The notes: generated from the letters alone by a model not told the origin. A stretch of DNA of 64,000 nt from an uncultured bacterium (GCA_902763805.1 CACWTN010000009.1:37697-101696), one strand, 5' to 3'; counted from the stretch's first letter, positions 42,704 through 53,441 are shown. Made by a program: numbers and translations.

Positions 42704-45211
42704 TTATTTTTTGCTTATGAGCGCTCTGTCAAAAGCATTTTTATAATAATCCATATTAATATTCAGATTTTCGCCAATCTCAAACAGCATTGTAAGTAAA
42801 TCTCTGTCCGCCTGGCATGTAATATTCTGAATTTGTTCTTCAAAATTAGCGACTATTTTTGAGAAGAAATAGCTTTGAGCTTCTGCTATATCAACCTTAA
42901 TCTCAAGTTTTGATATACAGTCAAGAAGTTCAAGCGTTGCATCAACCTGCTGCAAATCCATTGCATAGGATAATCTGTTTATATTCTGAGCAATTTTTTT
43001 ACTGAATATTTTTGCAGTCGGTTTTTTATCAATCTCAACTCCAATTTTCTTTGCTTCAAAGTTTATATCAGAAGCCTGCTGAATAATATCTGTATCTATA
43101 AAACCTTTTGTGCTTGAAAACAGCTCATTAAACTGTTTTGTAAGAACATATTGAGCTGAAATTTTAAATTCCTCAGGAATTGAAAGTCCAAGACTTTGCA
43201 TTTGATAAATAGAGCCTTTACCCTCATTGTACATGGATTCGTACGTATTTGAAAATATTTGCAATTTACCTTTAAGCATTGTCTGAAGTATCTTACGGCG
43301 TTCTTCAATAAATATATCTTTAAGCGTAAAGTATTCTTTACCAAAATAGCTGTCAATTTTTCTTATGATTTCAGTAAGCGGAGAAACAAGGAATGTTCTT
43401 ATCAGCTCCTTCTTCATTTCCGTAAAGTTTGAAGAATGTTCTTGTATTGCACAGTGGAAATCACCGCCGGAGAACTGAAGCAGAGCAAACATCATATTGG
43501 ATTTTTCCAATGTAACCATTGATTCAACTTCAATATGACCGATTATAAGTTTAGAATCGCCCTTCTTAATCTCCTTATATGATTTTTTCTTGATTTTATA
43601 GCAATAAACATTTTCTTCATCCTCAAAATCTTTGTAAAGAGAAGATATTGCCCACAGGCAAACAATTTGTTTCGGAGTTACAACAGACGGCTTAACGAAT
43701 TTTTCATAAACATCTTTTCCCGTACCGAACTCAGGAATATTACTCTTAGCTTCCTTCAGTATTTCAAGGAACGGAGTTTCCAAATCTTTTTTGATAAAAG
43801 ATTTTGCCAGCTGCATAACTCTTGCGGCATATTTCATTATCTGAACTGTTTCAATACCTGAAATTTCAGAGAAGAACCAACCGCAGCTTGTATACATAAG
43901 CATTGCTTCCCTTTGGATTTCCAGAAGCTCCATTGCTCTGACTTTTTGTTCTTCATCCAAATCAGGCAGAAAATATTCTTCCTGAAAATTTTTAATAGAA
44001 ACAGTATTTCTGTCCAGAATAACATTTATATAGTTATTTCTCGCTTCTTCAGGGTTGCTGAAATATCTCTTTGCGTGTTTATTATAAACAGTAACCATCT
44101 CGTCACGAAGATAATCCAATGCTTCCCTGAGCGGTTTTCTCCATTTTTGGTTCCAGCCGGGGTGTCCGCCTGTCGAACAGCCGCAATCGTCACTCCACCT
44201 TCCGACTCCGTGGAAACAGCTCCAGGAAGAAACGGGTTTTAAATCGACTTCCCAGTTGCTTCTGTATTTTTCCAGATACTCTGCATAGTTTGTAATCGTA
44301 AACCCATAATCTTTGACCTTTAATTTTACAGCATAAGAAAGTGCCATATCACCAAATTTAGTGTGATGTCCGTAGCTTTCACCATCAGTTGCAATATTTA
44401 CAAGCTGAGGATAATTTCTGTCTTTTGAAATTCCGTCTTTAAGTCTGTTAACAAATTTGTTTCCGTCTTTCAGGAGTTCGTCAAAAGCTACAGAGCGTGA
44501 AATTGCTCCGTCATAGAAGAACAGATCAATAAATTTTCCCGGGGCAGACTTAATATAATATCTGTATGTACGGGCAGGGTCAATATTGCCCCAGCTTACG
44601 TCCTGCCAGTTTTCTTCACCTTCTTTTCTTATTTTTTGAGCCTGATAAGGAGAAAGTACGGTAAATTTAATATCGTTTTCCACAAGAACACGGAGTGTAT
44701 CATCATCAACAGCAGTTTCGGCAAGCCACATACCTTCGGGTTTTCTGCCGTAACGGTATTCAAAGTCTTTTATACCCCACTTGACCTGAGTTTGTTTATC
44801 ACGTTCCGAGGCAAGCGGCATAATCATGTGGTTATAAACCTGCGCCATTGCGTTGCCGTGACCGTTGTGTTTCTTTCTTGAATTCATATCCGCCTTAATT
44901 ACACGTTCGTAAGCAAGCGGTGCAAATTCCTCCATCCAGGACAAAAGAGTCGGACCAAAATTGTAACTCATGTACTCATAGTTATTAACAACATTAAGTA
45001 TCTGGTTATCGGAAGTAACTATTTTTGAAACTGAGTTAGGATTATAACATTCTGCATTAATCCTTTCATTCCAGTCGTGATAAGGATGAGCGCTGTCTTG
45101 TTCTTCTATCGCTTCAAGCCAAGGGTTTTCCCTCGGCGGTTGATAGAAATGACCATGTATTGTCAGAAATACTTTATCTTTATCCTTTTCGTTATTCGTT
45201 AATTCCGCCAT
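42704..45211 (-). CDS. GH57-like glycoside hydrolase with DUF3536
   Basis: An 835-residue protein. The N-terminal GH57-like barrel includes TIHGHFYQPPRENPW, PEGMWLAETAVD (Glu candidate nucleophile) and NIATDGESYGHH (Asp candidate acid/base); the C-terminal half is the DUF3536 helical region. Similar proteins are common in cyanobacteria and are thought to act on alpha-glucans such as glycogen. No signal peptide, so cytoplasmic. The enzyme activity has not been assigned precisely. Confidence 0.88.
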   Translation of the reverse strand: MAELTNNEKDKDKVFLTIHGHFYQPPRENPWLEAIEEQDSAHPYHDWNERINAECYNPNSVSKIVTSDNQILNVVNNYEYMSYNFGPTLLSWMEEFAPLAYERVIKADMNSRKKHNGHGNAMAQVYNHMIMPLASERDKQTQVKWGIKDFEYRYGRKPEGMWLAETAVDDDTLRVLVENDIKFTVLSPYQAQKIRKEGEENWQDVSWGNIDPARTYRYYIKSAPGKFIDLFFYDGAISRSVAFDELLKDGNKFVNRLKDGISKDRNYPQLVNIATDGESYGHHTKFGDMALSYAVKLKVKDYGFTITNYAEYLEKYRSNWEVDLKPVSSWSCFHGVGRWSDDCGCSTGGHPGWNQKWRKPLREALDYLRDEMVTVYNKHAKRYFSNPEEARNNYINVILDRNTVSIKNFQEEYFLPDLDEEQKVRAMELLEIQREAMLMYTSCGWFFSEISGIETVQIMKYAARVMQLAKSFIKKDLETPFLEILKEAKSNIPEFGTGKDVYEKFVKPSVVTPKQIVCLWAISSLYKDFEDEENVYCYKIKKKSYKEIKKGDSKLIIGHIEVESMVTLEKSNMMFALLQFSGGDFHCAIQEHSSNFTEMKKELIRTFLVSPLTEIIRKIDSYFGKEYFTLKDIFIEERRKILQTMLKGKLQIFSNTYESMYNEGKGSIYQMQSLGLSIPEEFKISAQYVLTKQFNELFSSTKGFIDTDIIQQASDINFEAKKIGVEIDKKPTAKIFSKKIAQNINRLSYAMDLQQVDATLELLDCISKLEIKVDIAEAQSYFFSKIVANFEEQIQNITCQADRDLLTMLFEIGENLNINMDYYKNAFDRALISKK

Positions 45212-45252
45212 ATTATCCTCTTAATTTTGATACTAAACACTAATTTAAATCA

Positions 45253-45747
45253 CTATTTTTTCTTTTCTTCAGGCGCTTTTTTAGTTACCGTCAGACTGTT
45301 TACGTCAACCCACGCATCTCCGAGCGCATCTGAAAATACAACCCCTTTAATTTCTACTTCATCATTTGTCTTCAAATCAATAAATTTTTCAGCCACAGAG
45401 CGTTTTATAAATAATTTCATTTCCGATAAAGGTATATTAAATGTTGTATCATCTCTCTTTATAAGGAAAGAAATATATTCTTCTGATGACTTAAAAGCGG
45501 GCTTATAATCCAAGCCGAGAGTTGAAAACTTATCAAATTTTGCCTGCATAATAATCGATTTATTAAGATAAGTTTTCGGAGAATTTACAACCGTAAGCGG
45601 TTTAACATATATACCATGCGAAGTCTGAACCTGTTCGGATACAGCTTTTACAGGAGTATCAGCCTGTACGTACATATTGCTTGTTGTAAGGATTCCTGCA
45701 GCCAGAACGGCGAGTAGACAAGATTTTATATATTTTGCATATTTCAT
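45253..45747 (-). CDS. Exported protein, probable OB-fold-like domain
   Basis: A 164-residue protein with a signal peptide (YIKSCLLAVLAAGILTTSNMYVQA). The mature part has VNSPKTYLNKSIIMQAKFDKFSTLG, later DLKTNDEVEIKGVVF and AWVDVNSLTV, a beta-strand pattern like small OB-fold proteins (tRNA_anti/YgiW-like). The tail is Lys/Glu-rich. Domain assignment tentative. AGAGGG lies before the ATG. It is 41 nt upstream of the GH57 gene, possibly in one transcript. Confidence 0.65.
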   Translation of the reverse strand: MKYAKYIKSCLLAVLAAGILTTSNMYVQADTPVKAVSEQVQTSHGIYVKPLTVVNSPKTYLNKSIIMQAKFDKFSTLGLDYKPAFKSSEEYISFLIKRDDTTFNIPLSEMKLFIKRSVAEKFIDLKTNDEVEIKGVVFSDALGDAWVDVNSLTVTKKAPEEKKK

Positions 45748-45864
45748 AATAATTACCCTCTTCTTTTTAACATTTTAGCACGTATTTTGAGCTTATACAA
45801 TTATTTATCATAATAAACCTGCATTCAAATGTTTGTTTAACATTAATTAATATTTTATCATTTC

Positions 45865-45902
45865 TTGCAATTAGACATATTTTCAGCTAATATTATATTA
45901 TA
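45865..45902 (+). promoter_or_regulatory. Promoter of the sigma factor gene, predicted leaderless
   Basis: TTGCAA is followed after 20 nt by TATTAT, which lies 6 nt before the ATG, or after 17 nt by TAATAT. No Shine-Dalgarno is present. Confidence 0.5.
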
Positions 45903-46556
45903 ATGAAGGATTTAAAGGCTATAAGCAAAGAGAGGGAAGGCAGGGCTAATCTTTCTCTGTATAAAGATTTAATAGAAACTGTATCTAAGGTAGAGTATAA
46001 AAAGTTCTCAAATTTGGGTTTGATTGAGCTTTCGGAGGTAATTGCTCTTGCCAACTATACGGTTTATTATCTTACAACCAATAATCAGAAAAAAAACACA
46101 GAAGACTTTAATTCCGCATACCTTACAAAAGCTATCAAATGGGCAATTAGAAATGAAATGCGCAGAAGATACAAATGGTATGTAATGAAGAACGATACAA
46201 AAGAAGAAAAAGAACAGATAAAAGATGCTGTTTACAAAACTATTCTTTCTATTGATGAAATGGAAGATGCAGAAAATCCTACTCAGATAAAAGACCATCA
46301 CAGAACCCCTGACGAAAAGGCTGAGATTGTTGAGCTGAAAAAACGTATATGTGAAATCATGAAAACCTTATCCCAAAGAGAGCAGGATTTAATAGAAGCT
46401 AAATATTTTTATGATAAAAAGCTTAAAGATATTGCAGTTGAATTCAACATTTCACAATCTAGAATTTCAAGGATTATTCAAAATGCATTGGATAAAGTAA
46501 AAAAAGAACTGCTTAAACAGGAAAGAATAGATGAAAACGATATTTCAGAAATCTAA
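45903..46556 (+). CDS. Sigma-70-family RNA polymerase sigma factor, possibly FliA-like
   Basis: A 217-residue protein. The region-2-like part includes [24 protein letters not shown]; region 4 at about residues 160-205 ([38 protein letters not shown]) has the helix-turn-helix for the -35 element and resembles FliA. A clear region 3 is not seen, so assignment to sigma-28 is uncertain. Five sigma-28 promoters occur in this window, which makes it a candidate for their reader. It overlaps gcvPB by 26 nt. The start has no ribosome-binding site and seems leaderless. Confidence 0.78.
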   Translation: MKDLKAISKEREGRANLSLYKDLIETVSKVEYKKFSNLGLIELSEVIALANYTVYYLTTNNQKKNTEDFNSAYLTKAIKWAIRNEMRRRYKWYVMKNDTKEEKEQIKDAVYKTILSIDEMEDAENPTQIKDHHRTPDEKAEIVELKKRICEIMKTLSQREQDLIEAKYFYDKKLKDIAVEFNISQSRISRIIQNALDKVKKELLKQERIDENDISEI

Positions 46557-47958
46557 CGGGGCGGAAGGAATAGGTTTTAATTACGATAAAAATAATGATT
46601 TAACCTGTATTCCGAAAGAAATTATAAGAGAAAACAGTATCGGCTTGCCGCAAATGAGCGAGCTTGAAGTTATGCGCCATTATAAAGAATTGAGCGACAG
46701 GAATTTTTGCATAGAAAAAGGGTTTTACCCGTTAGGCTCATGTACAATGAAATATAACCCAAAGGTTAACGAGCTGTTATCATCTCTGGAAGGTTTTTGC
46801 AATTTACACCCCTTGCAGGACGACAATGATTCTCAGGGAGCATTAGAGCTTATGTACAAACTTCAGGAGAGCCTTAAATACCTTACAGGAATCGACGGTA
46901 TTACTCTTCAGCCTGCAGCAGGTGCGCACGGTGAGCTCACCGGTATGATGATTATAAAAAAATATTTTGAAGATATCGGTGAAACTAACCGTACAAAAGT
47001 TATCGTACCTGATTCCGCACACGGAACAAATCCTGCCAGCGCAAAGATGTGCGGATTTGACATTGTTGAAGTTAAATCAAACGAAAGAGGTCAGGTAGAT
47101 ATTAACAGCCTGAAAGAGCTTATTGACGAAAATGTCGCAGCTATCATGATGACAAACCCGAATACTCTGGGAATTTTTGAAGAAAAAGTTTTGGAAATAT
47201 CAAAAATTATGCATGATAACGGTTCTCTTTTGTATTACGACGGTGCAAACTTCAATGCTATTATGGGCTGGACAAACCCTAAACTTATGGGATTTGATGT
47301 GGTCCACTTAAATCTGCACAAAACATTCTCAACCCCGCACGGAGGCGGTGGTCCGGGAGCAGGTCCCGTTTGCGTCACCGAAAAACTGAAAAAATATCTG
47401 CCGGTACCTGTTATCAAATACGACGGCACAAAATACTTCAGAGATTATTCTTCTGAAAAATCAATCGGCAAAGTCCGCGGATTTTACGGCAACTTTGGTG
47501 TTCTTGTAAGAGCATATGCCTATCTTCTTATGATGAAAAACAATCTTAAGCTGGCAAGTGCAGATGCCGTATTAAACGCAAACTACATTAAAGAAAAACT
47601 GAAGGGTGTATACGATTTACCGTATGATGAACCGTGTATGCATGAGTTTGTACTGTCAGGCGAAAAACAGCACCATCAGGGAGTAAATACATTAGGAATA
47701 GCAAAACGCCTTATGGATTCAAATTATCATCCGCCGACAGTTTACTTTCCGCTTATTGTCCACGAAGCAATAATGATTGAACCGACAGAGTCTGAATCAA
47801 AAGAAGTACTTGACGGATTTATTAATACGATGTTAAAAATCGCAAAAGAGATTGAAGAAAATCCCGAAGAAGTTCTTAAATCTCCGCAAACCACGCCAAT
47901 CAAAAAGGTTGATGAAACTCTTGCAGCCAGAAAGCCTGACCTTACATACAAAGAATAG
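46531..47958 (+). CDS. gcvPB: Glycine dehydrogenase (decarboxylating) subunit 2
   Basis: A 475-residue beta subunit of the split P-protein of the glycine cleavage system; it binds PLP through the Lys of [16 protein letters not shown] and decarboxylates glycine onto lipoyl-Gcv[14 protein letters not shown] and [11 protein letters not shown] are family motifs. The start, with AGGAAAG upstream, lies inside the end of the sigma factor gene. gcvPA, gcvH and gcvT are not in the window. Confidence 0.94.
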   Translation: MKTIFQKSNGAEGIGFNYDKNNDLTCIPKEIIRENSIGLPQMSELEVMRHYKELSDRNFCIEKGFYPLGSCTMKYNPKVNELLSSLEGFCNLHPLQDDNDSQGALELMYKLQESLKYLTGIDGITLQPAAGAHGELTGMMIIKKYFEDIGETNRTKVIVPDSAHGTNPASAKMCGFDIVEVKSNERGQVDINSLKELIDENVAAIMMTNPNTLGIFEEKVLEISKIMHDNGSLLYYDGANFNAIMGWTNPKLMGFDVVHLNLHKTFSTPHGGGGPGAGPVCVTEKLKKYLPVPVIKYDGTKYFRDYSSEKSIGKVRGFYGNFGVLVRAYAYLLMMKNNLKLASADAVLNANYIKEKLKGVYDLPYDEPCMHEFVLSGEKQHHQGVNTLGIAKRLMDSNYHPPTVYFPLIVHEAIMIEPTESESKEVLDGFINTMLKIAKEIEENPEEVLKSPQTTPIKKVDETLAARKPDLTYKE

Positions 47959-47960
47959 TA

Positions 47961-48986
47961 TTACGATAAGGCCTGTATTTTCTTATAAAGCTCAACAATC
48001 TCTTTCGTCTGATTTTTTGGTACGATGATTTTTATTCTCGCGTTCAAATCGCCATAGCCGCTTGTTTTGGGCAGTCCCAGCTGTTTGAGCCTCAATGCCT
48101 GACCGCTGGAAACGCCGGCAGGGATTTTAATAGTAATTTTGCCGTGCAAAGTTTGTATCTCTTTTGAACACCCCAAAACTGCTTCCGGAGGAGTTATTTC
48201 AACGTCCTTTGTCAGATTTGCTCCGTCAAATTCATACTCACTGTCTTTAAAATGGACAACAAAATACAAATCTCCCTTTCTTCCGTAAGCATCAGATTTA
48301 CCCTCGCCTTTCAGACGAATTTTTTTGCCTTCTTCAATACCTTTTGGAAGTTTAACTTTTACATTTTTAGGTGTAGAAACAATTCCTGTCCCGCCGCAGT
48401 GAGAGCAGTAACCGCCGCCATGGCACTCTTGGCATCGTTCCATTTCGGTAAAAGAAACTGAAATCGGTTTTCCGTCAAAAAGTTCTTTTGCTGTAACATT
48501 GAGAGTCTTTGTAACATCCAAATCTTCCGCAGGTTCAGGTCTTGAAGTTCTTCTTGCTCTTGACGTTCTCTGTGAAGCTCCGAAATCAAAATTACCAAAA
48601 TTTTGCGCAGTTCGCTGACCGCCCATTTCGCCCATCATATCTCCGAATAATGAGCTGAAAAAGTCGGAAAAGCCACCGCCGCCAAAATCAAAGCTTTGAG
48701 CTCCGCCCTGGTTAAAATTAAAATTAAAGTTTTCAAATCCCGGAGGTGGTGTCCACTCAGCACCGCCCTGCCAGTTTGAGCCCAAACTGTCATATCTCTG
48801 ACGTTTATTTTTATCTGATAAAACCTCATAGGCTTCATTTATATCTTTAAACTTCTCTTCAGCCTCTTTTGTCTTATTTACATCAGGGTGATATTTCCGT
48901 GCAAGTTTACGATATGCTGACTTAATTGCTGCCGCATCAGCATCTCGTTTTACACCTAATATTTCATAGTAATCTTTGTATTTCAT
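47961..48986 (-). CDS. DnaJ-type co-chaperone with a reduced zinc-finger
   Basis: A 341-residue protein. J domain at residues 1-70 with the HPD motif (RKYHPDVNK), a Gly/Phe-rich linker (about 75-150), then only two CxxCxGxG-type repeats ([16 protein letters not shown]) instead of four, and the C-terminal substrate-binding domains ([33 protein letters not shown]). It stimulates DnaK ATPase. It is intermediate between DnaJ and CbpA, so no symbol is given. Confidence 0.88.
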   Translation of the reverse strand: MKYKDYYEILGVKRDADAAAIKSAYRKLARKYHPDVNKTKEAEEKFKDINEAYEVLSDKNKRQRYDSLGSNWQGGAEWTPPPGFENFNFNFNQGGAQSFDFGGGGFSDFFSSLFGDMMGEMGGQRTAQNFGNFDFGASQRTSRARRTSRPEPAEDLDVTKTLNVTAKELFDGKPISVSFTEMERCQECHGGGYCSHCGGTGIVSTPKNVKVKLPKGIEEGKKIRLKGEGKSDAYGRKGDLYFVVHFKDSEYEFDGANLTKDVEITPPEAVLGCSKEIQTLHGKITIKIPAGVSSGQALRLKQLGLPKTSGYGDLNARIKIIVPKNQTKEIVELYKKIQALS

Positions 48987-49077
48987 TAAATTATCCTTTT
49001 CTACTCATATATTAATACAAAAACCACTGTTTTTAATGAAATTTAATTATTTTTTAATTGTTTAAAACCGCTGTATA

Positions 49078-49112
49078 AAAAAGCGGAGTAAAAAATTTTA
49101 CTCCGCTTTTTC
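49078..49112 (-). terminator. Hairpin terminator of the SIMPL gene
   Basis: AAAAAGCGGAGTAAAA / TTTTACTCCGCTTTTT, 16 nt beyond the stop codon. Confidence 0.88.
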
Positions 49113-49127
49113 CTATTTTGTTAATGA

Positions 49128-49883
49128 TTATTTTACATAGTATGTTGCATTCACATTTGAATAAATCTTAATTATACCAGCTGATATTGATGTTGACGGC
49201 ATTGCTTCAACAGCAGCATCATTAGTTGCCCCGAGCGCCATCGATTTTGCCATCATTAGTCTTGGTGCGTTATAGTTTCTGTTTTCAGAACAGCTTACAT
49301 TCATATTCTTAATACCATCCAGAGTTACACCTGAATTTTTAGCTGCTATACCTGCCCTTGCTGTTGCTTTTTTAGATGCATTTTCAATAAGAGAGTTGCA
49401 TTTTGATTCATAATTTGAAACCGAGAAATTCAGAGAATCAACATTTGTTGCTCCTGCTTCCATAGATTTGTCTATCATAGAACCTAATTTATCAAGCGAT
49501 TTTGTATGAACGGTTACTCTGTTTGAAACTTCATATTTATCCAAAATTTGCTTTCTGTCTTTGTAAATGTATACGGGAGAAGCGTGATAATTTGAAGTTT
49601 TTATGTAATCACCGTTTGAAGTATTAATCTGCTCTTTCAGCAAATTATATACCTTTTCTGAAATATCTTTGTTCATCAAAGATGCTTTCTGCATAGACTT
49701 GTTATCTGTAGTTATCACAGCAAAAGATATGTCCGCGACATCCGGCGCTATTTCAGCTTCTGCAGAAGTTGAAATTGATATTGTACCGGGTTCTTTTTCT
49801 GCCGGCTGAGGTACTGCCTGAGTTGCCATCATTGAACCTGTCAAAATCGACAAAACAGCTATTGCTACCATTGTTTTTTTCAT
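49128..49883 (-). CDS. SIMPL-domain (DUF541) exported protein
   Basis: A 251-residue protein from the ATG at 49883 (AAGGAG upstream). Signal peptide MKKTMVAIAVLSILTGSMMA, then a SIMPL domain: ISISTSAEAEIAPDVADISFAV at the start and the long helices with NVDSLNFSVSN and ASKKATARAGIAAKNSGV. These periplasmic or outer-membrane-associated proteins form oligomers; the role is unclear. It is the last gene of the minus-strand signalling operon. Confidence 0.87.
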   Translation of the reverse strand: MKKTMVAIAVLSILTGSMMATQAVPQPAEKEPGTISISTSAEAEIAPDVADISFAVITTDNKSMQKASLMNKDISEKVYNLLKEQINTSNGDYIKTSNYHASPVYIYKDRKQILDKYEVSNRVTVHTKSLDKLGSMIDKSMEAGATNVDSLNFSVSNYESKCNSLIENASKKATARAGIAAKNSGVTLDGIKNMNVSCSENRNYNAPRLMMAKSMALGATNDAAVEAMPSTSISAGIIKIYSNVNATYYVK

Positions 49884-49887
49884 AATA

Positions 49888-51165
49888 TTACTCCTTTTCA
49901 CTGTTATCATTGTTTTCTTCGCTAACGCCAAGATTATCGGTTACTCCGTCTTTAGTTTTTTTATTATTAGTTTTTAAATAATTTTGGCGTTCTCTGACTT
50001 TCATCAGTGTATTCATATCCATTTGGTGAATTTTATGTCTGTATTCAATAAGTTCCTGGTGAGATATTTTCTTTGCCTCTGTCCGCTTTATTTTTGCTTC
50101 CTTCTTAATTTCTTTTCTGGCTTGTTTTGCTTCAAACTCCAACTGTGACATAGGCACAATTTCATGCTCCGTTGCAAGCTTATATCCGACAACAGAAATC
50201 GGAACACCTGCCCCATCCAAAGATTCCAGTTTTGAGCTTTCATTACCGACATCAACACTCCAGATTCCGAGGAACATCGGTTTTGCTCCTGTATAAGCAT
50301 AGGCAGAGAGTATAACTCTGTTATCATTATTTGCATCAAATCCCATGGGATAAATATCCCATCTGTTATCATTAAGTTCAACCCCTTTGGAATTCTTCCA
50401 GTAATATGAGATTGCTTCCCTTACAGAGGTTAAGTTTTTTGCCTCTTTTTTGTCAAAATCATAAACCCACAAATCCGTTTTCCAAATACCATCATGGCGA
50501 TATCCGATTTTTTCCTTAATTAAAAGTTTTGAGCTGTCTGCAGAAAAGTCTATCGGAGTTAGAGTTCTGAATACGAATTTTCTGTCAATATCTTTTGATG
50601 TAGAAAGCAGCGGATTTGGCTCTTTATTGACAATATTTGCTTTCTTAACCTTATCCAAATCTGATAATTTCGGATCGAGTTTTATCATAAATAAATCACA
50701 ACTGACGCAGTCACCATCAGCATAATAATAAACAGCAGGGTAAACCAGCTTTGTAAAATCACCTGAAACAATTCCCTGCGCATTTACCTGTCTGTCAAAT
50801 TCAAGTCTTCTGGGAAGGGTAAGTTCAGGACTTCCTGCAGGGTCATTATATTTTACCAGTTTAAATATATACTGCGGAACATAAACAAAGTTCTTATCCT
50901 TCGGCATATCAGCTTTATCAAGAACTTTATCAGAAATATTTTTTCTTGAAAGAGCTCTGGATTTTTCCTCATATTCTTCCAGCGTCATATAACCGGATTC
51001 AGGAAGTTTGCTCTTTTTATACTTTTCTTTTTCGTCAAGTTTATCAATCTTATTTTTGTAAATAATTTCTGAAACCTGTTTATCCTGACGCCTGGTAATA
51101 TTAGCTTTTGTCTGCATGAACTGTACTTTTGCAGCCATGTACATTCCTGCAAGAGCCGTAAACAT
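49888..51165 (-). CDS. Unknown 425-residue protein coupled to a response regulator
   Basis: An N-terminal hydrophobic start (MFTALAGMYMAAKVQFM), a Lys-rich helix, a central beta-rich part with repeated short strands (SGDFTKLVYPAVYYYADGDC, FSADSSKLLIKEKIG, YAYTGAKPMFLGIWSVDV) like a WD40/TolB-like propeller, and a charged helical C-terminus. Its ATG overlaps the response regulator stop (TAATG), so the two are co-translated. Fold assignment is tentative. Confidence 0.7.
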   Translation of the reverse strand: MFTALAGMYMAAKVQFMQTKANITRRQDKQVSEIIYKNKIDKLDEKEKYKKSKLPESGYMTLEEYEEKSRALSRKNISDKVLDKADMPKDKNFVYVPQYIFKLVKYNDPAGSPELTLPRRLEFDRQVNAQGIVSGDFTKLVYPAVYYYADGDCVSCDLFMIKLDPKLSDLDKVKKANIVNKEPNPLLSTSKDIDRKFVFRTLTPIDFSADSSKLLIKEKIGYRHDGIWKTDLWVYDFDKKEAKNLTSVREAISYYWKNSKGVELNDNRWDIYPMGFDANNDNRVILSAYAYTGAKPMFLGIWSVDVGNESSKLESLDGAGVPISVVGYKLATEHEIVPMSQLEFEAKQARKEIKKEAKIKRTEAKKISHQELIEYRHKIHQMDMNTLMKVRERQNYLKTNNKKTKDGVTDNLGVSEENNDNSEKE

Positions 51166-51830
51166 TATATCAGCCTTTCGTTAATTGCCATAACCGTAGC
51201 CTGAGTTCTTGAAGTTGTACAAAGTTTTTGCAGAATACTGTGTACGTGAGCTTTTGCCGTTGATTTAGCTATAACAAGCCTGTCAGCTATCTGGGGATTT
51301 GTTAACCCTTCCACCATAAGCTCAAGCACATCAAGCTCTCTGTCAGTAAGTCCGTATGCATTATTTCTTTCTGTCTTAATATTTTCAGGCTCTGATACAA
51401 TTTGAGAAGACGGCCTTTGCAGATTTGAAAATACCAGCTTTGCAATTCCGGGATCAATCCAGCCGATACCTTCATTTACTGCTTTAATCGCATTAATAGT
51501 CTGCTCAGGGGTTGCCCCTTTCATAATATATCCGTCTGCACCTGCCTTAAACGATTCAAATACATCATTTTCACCATCGCGTGAAGTAAATATCAAAACC
51601 TTAATATCGGGATTAAAATCTTTTATCCTTTGAGTAGCTTCAATCCCGTCTATAACAGGAAGACCTATGTCCATCAAAATCACATCGGGAGAAAGTTCTC
51701 TTGCTTTCTTAACACCCTCTGCTCCGTCAGCAGCTTCACCTGCCATATTTATATCCTCAGCATTGCTCAAAAGCATGGATAGACCCATTCTTGTAAGCAC
51801 ATGGTCTTCAACTAACAATACATTTATCAT
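51165..51830 (-). CDS. NarL/FixJ-family response regulator
   Basis: A 221-residue protein: receiver domain with phosphoacceptor Asp in VILMDIGLP (about residue 54), conserved Thr/Ser in IFTSRDG and Lys in YIMKGAT, and a LuxR-type helix-turn-helix (LTDRELDVLELMVEGLTNPQIADRLVIAKSTAKAHVHSIL). It probably receives phosphate from the hybrid kinase encoded 57 nt upstream. It is translationally coupled to the unknown gene that follows. Confidence 0.93.
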   Translation of the reverse strand: MINVLLVEDHVLTRMGLSMLLSNAEDINMAGEAADGAEGVKKARELSPDVILMDIGLPVIDGIEATQRIKDFNPDIKVLIFTSRDGENDVFESFKAGADGYIMKGATPEQTINAIKAVNEGIGWIDPGIAKLVFSNLQRPSSQIVSEPENIKTERNNAYGLTDRELDVLELMVEGLTNPQIADRLVIAKSTAKAHVHSILQKLCTTSRTQATVMAINERLI

Positions 51831-51887
51831 TATTATCCCCTCATGAATAATTTACATTTAATATGAGATAAATACTTTACCAGTACC

Positions 51888-53441
51888 CTATCCCTGTACG
51901 CCGGTTTTTTGCCTTATTACGTCAGTAAGCAGGAACGAGAATTCACTACCTTTATTCAAAACGCTTTCAAGCCAGATTTTACCACCGTGCGATTCTATAA
52001 TCTGTCTTGAAAGATAAAGCCCCAATCCCGTACCCGTAGAACGTTTTTTGCTTGTTCCCTGAGAAAATCTCTGGAACAGATTAGGAATATCCTCCTGCGG
52101 AATACCGGAACCGTTATCGGAAACAGAGAATATTAAATCATTTCCCTCTGCCTTCAACGTAATTGTAACTTTACCGCCTTCCTGAGTATAGTTAATAGCA
52201 TTTCCGCACAAATTACAGATTACACGTCTTAACTCGCTTCTGTCAGCATTAATCTCAGTATCCGATAATTCAGTATCCAAAACAAATTCTATATTTTTTG
52301 ACTTTGCAAGCGGTAACAGTTCGTCATAAACCTGACGAACCAAATTATAAATAATAAAATTAGTTCTTGTCAAAACGAGCTTATCTGCATCATACTTATA
52401 AACTTCAAGGAGTGCATTTACCAGACCTAGCAAATCCTCATTACTTTTATACATAGTAGAAAGCAGAAGTTTCTGCTGTTCGGTCAGTTCGCCCAAAGCA
52501 CCGTCCAGAAAAAATTTTAACGTCTGGATTGCTGCCAGAAGCGGAGTTCTTAAATCGTGAGTAAGCGTTGCGATAAAATCATCACGAAGTTTGTCAGCTT
52601 TCTTTTGCTCGGTTACGTCCCTTATTACACCGACAAATCTCTTGTACTCATCATCAGGATTAATTCTGGCAAAATTAACTTCTACAGGCATTTCAGAGTT
52701 AGCAAACGGATTTTTAATATAAAAATCTCTGAGCATCAGTTCGCTTGTTTCAAGCTTGTGAAGTTCTTTGGATATAAAAGTTTTTTTATTAAACAGAAAA
52801 TCATCAATAGATGCCCCGATAAGTTTGGAACCGATATGACCAAACATATTTTCGCAGGCAGGATTTACCTGTTCAATTATTCCGTCTTCGTTTACTATCA
52901 AAATACCGTCTGCACAATAATTAAACAAACCTTCCAGCTTAGCGTTGGATTGCTTTAAATCAGCAGTACGTTCTTCAACAAGTTCTTCCAGATTGTGTGA
53001 ATATTTTTCAAGTTCTTTTTTTGCTATTTCCAGTTCTTCGATTTTCTGCCTCAACTGGGACATGAGGTAACTTCTCTCAATACCGTTTTTAATATCAATA
53101 ACCAAATCATTGTCTTTCCATGGTTTTTCAATATAACGGTAAAGACCTATTTCATTAATCGCACGTATAGCATTTTCTTTATCCGCATATCCGGTTAAAA
53201 GAATTTTACTGACTTCGGGATAAAGTTTTTTTACTTCGGTAAGAAACTCAAGACCGTTCATATCAGGCATCATAAAATCAGAAATAACCAAATCAGGCTT
53301 ATTTTCTTTTAAAAACTCAAGAGCTTCTTTCGGAGAATTAAAGACATGACCATCCGTGAACCCTTCCACCTTAAGTAAAACCTTAAGCGCAGAAGTGAAC
53401 ATCTTTTCATCATCAACGATTACAATCTTCCCCTTATTCAT
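51888..53441 (-). CDS. Hybrid kinase with N-terminal receiver and PAS domain
   Basis: A 517-residue soluble protein. Receiver at about 1-120 (Asp in LVISDFMMPDMNG, Lys in YIEKPW), a coiled coil (about 130-165), a PAS domain (about 168-285, ending FVGVIRDVTEQKKAD), HisKA with the phospho-His in FIATLTHDLRTPL, and HATPase with the N box (RRVICNLCGNAINY), DNGSGIP and GTGLGLYLS. The receiver is at the N-terminus, so an upstream kinase may control it. Probable partner of the NarL-type regulator downstream. Confidence 0.93.
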   Translation of the reverse strand: MNKGKIVIVDDEKMFTSALKVLLKVEGFTDGHVFNSPKEALEFLKENKPDLVISDFMMPDMNGLEFLTEVKKLYPEVSKILLTGYADKENAIRAINEIGLYRYIEKPWKDNDLVIDIKNGIERSYLMSQLRQKIEELEIAKKELEKYSHNLEELVEERTADLKQSNAKLEGLFNYCADGILIVNEDGIIEQVNPACENMFGHIGSKLIGASIDDFLFNKKTFISKELHKLETSELMLRDFYIKNPFANSEMPVEVNFARINPDDEYKRFVGVIRDVTEQKKADKLRDDFIATLTHDLRTPLLAAIQTLKFFLDGALGELTEQQKLLLSTMYKSNEDLLGLVNALLEVYKYDADKLVLTRTNFIIYNLVRQVYDELLPLAKSKNIEFVLDTELSDTEINADRSELRRVICNLCGNAINYTQEGGKVTITLKAEGNDLIFSVSDNGSGIPQEDIPNLFQRFSQGTSKKRSTGTGLGLYLSRQIIESHGGKIWLESVLNKGSEFSFLLTDVIRQKTGVQG

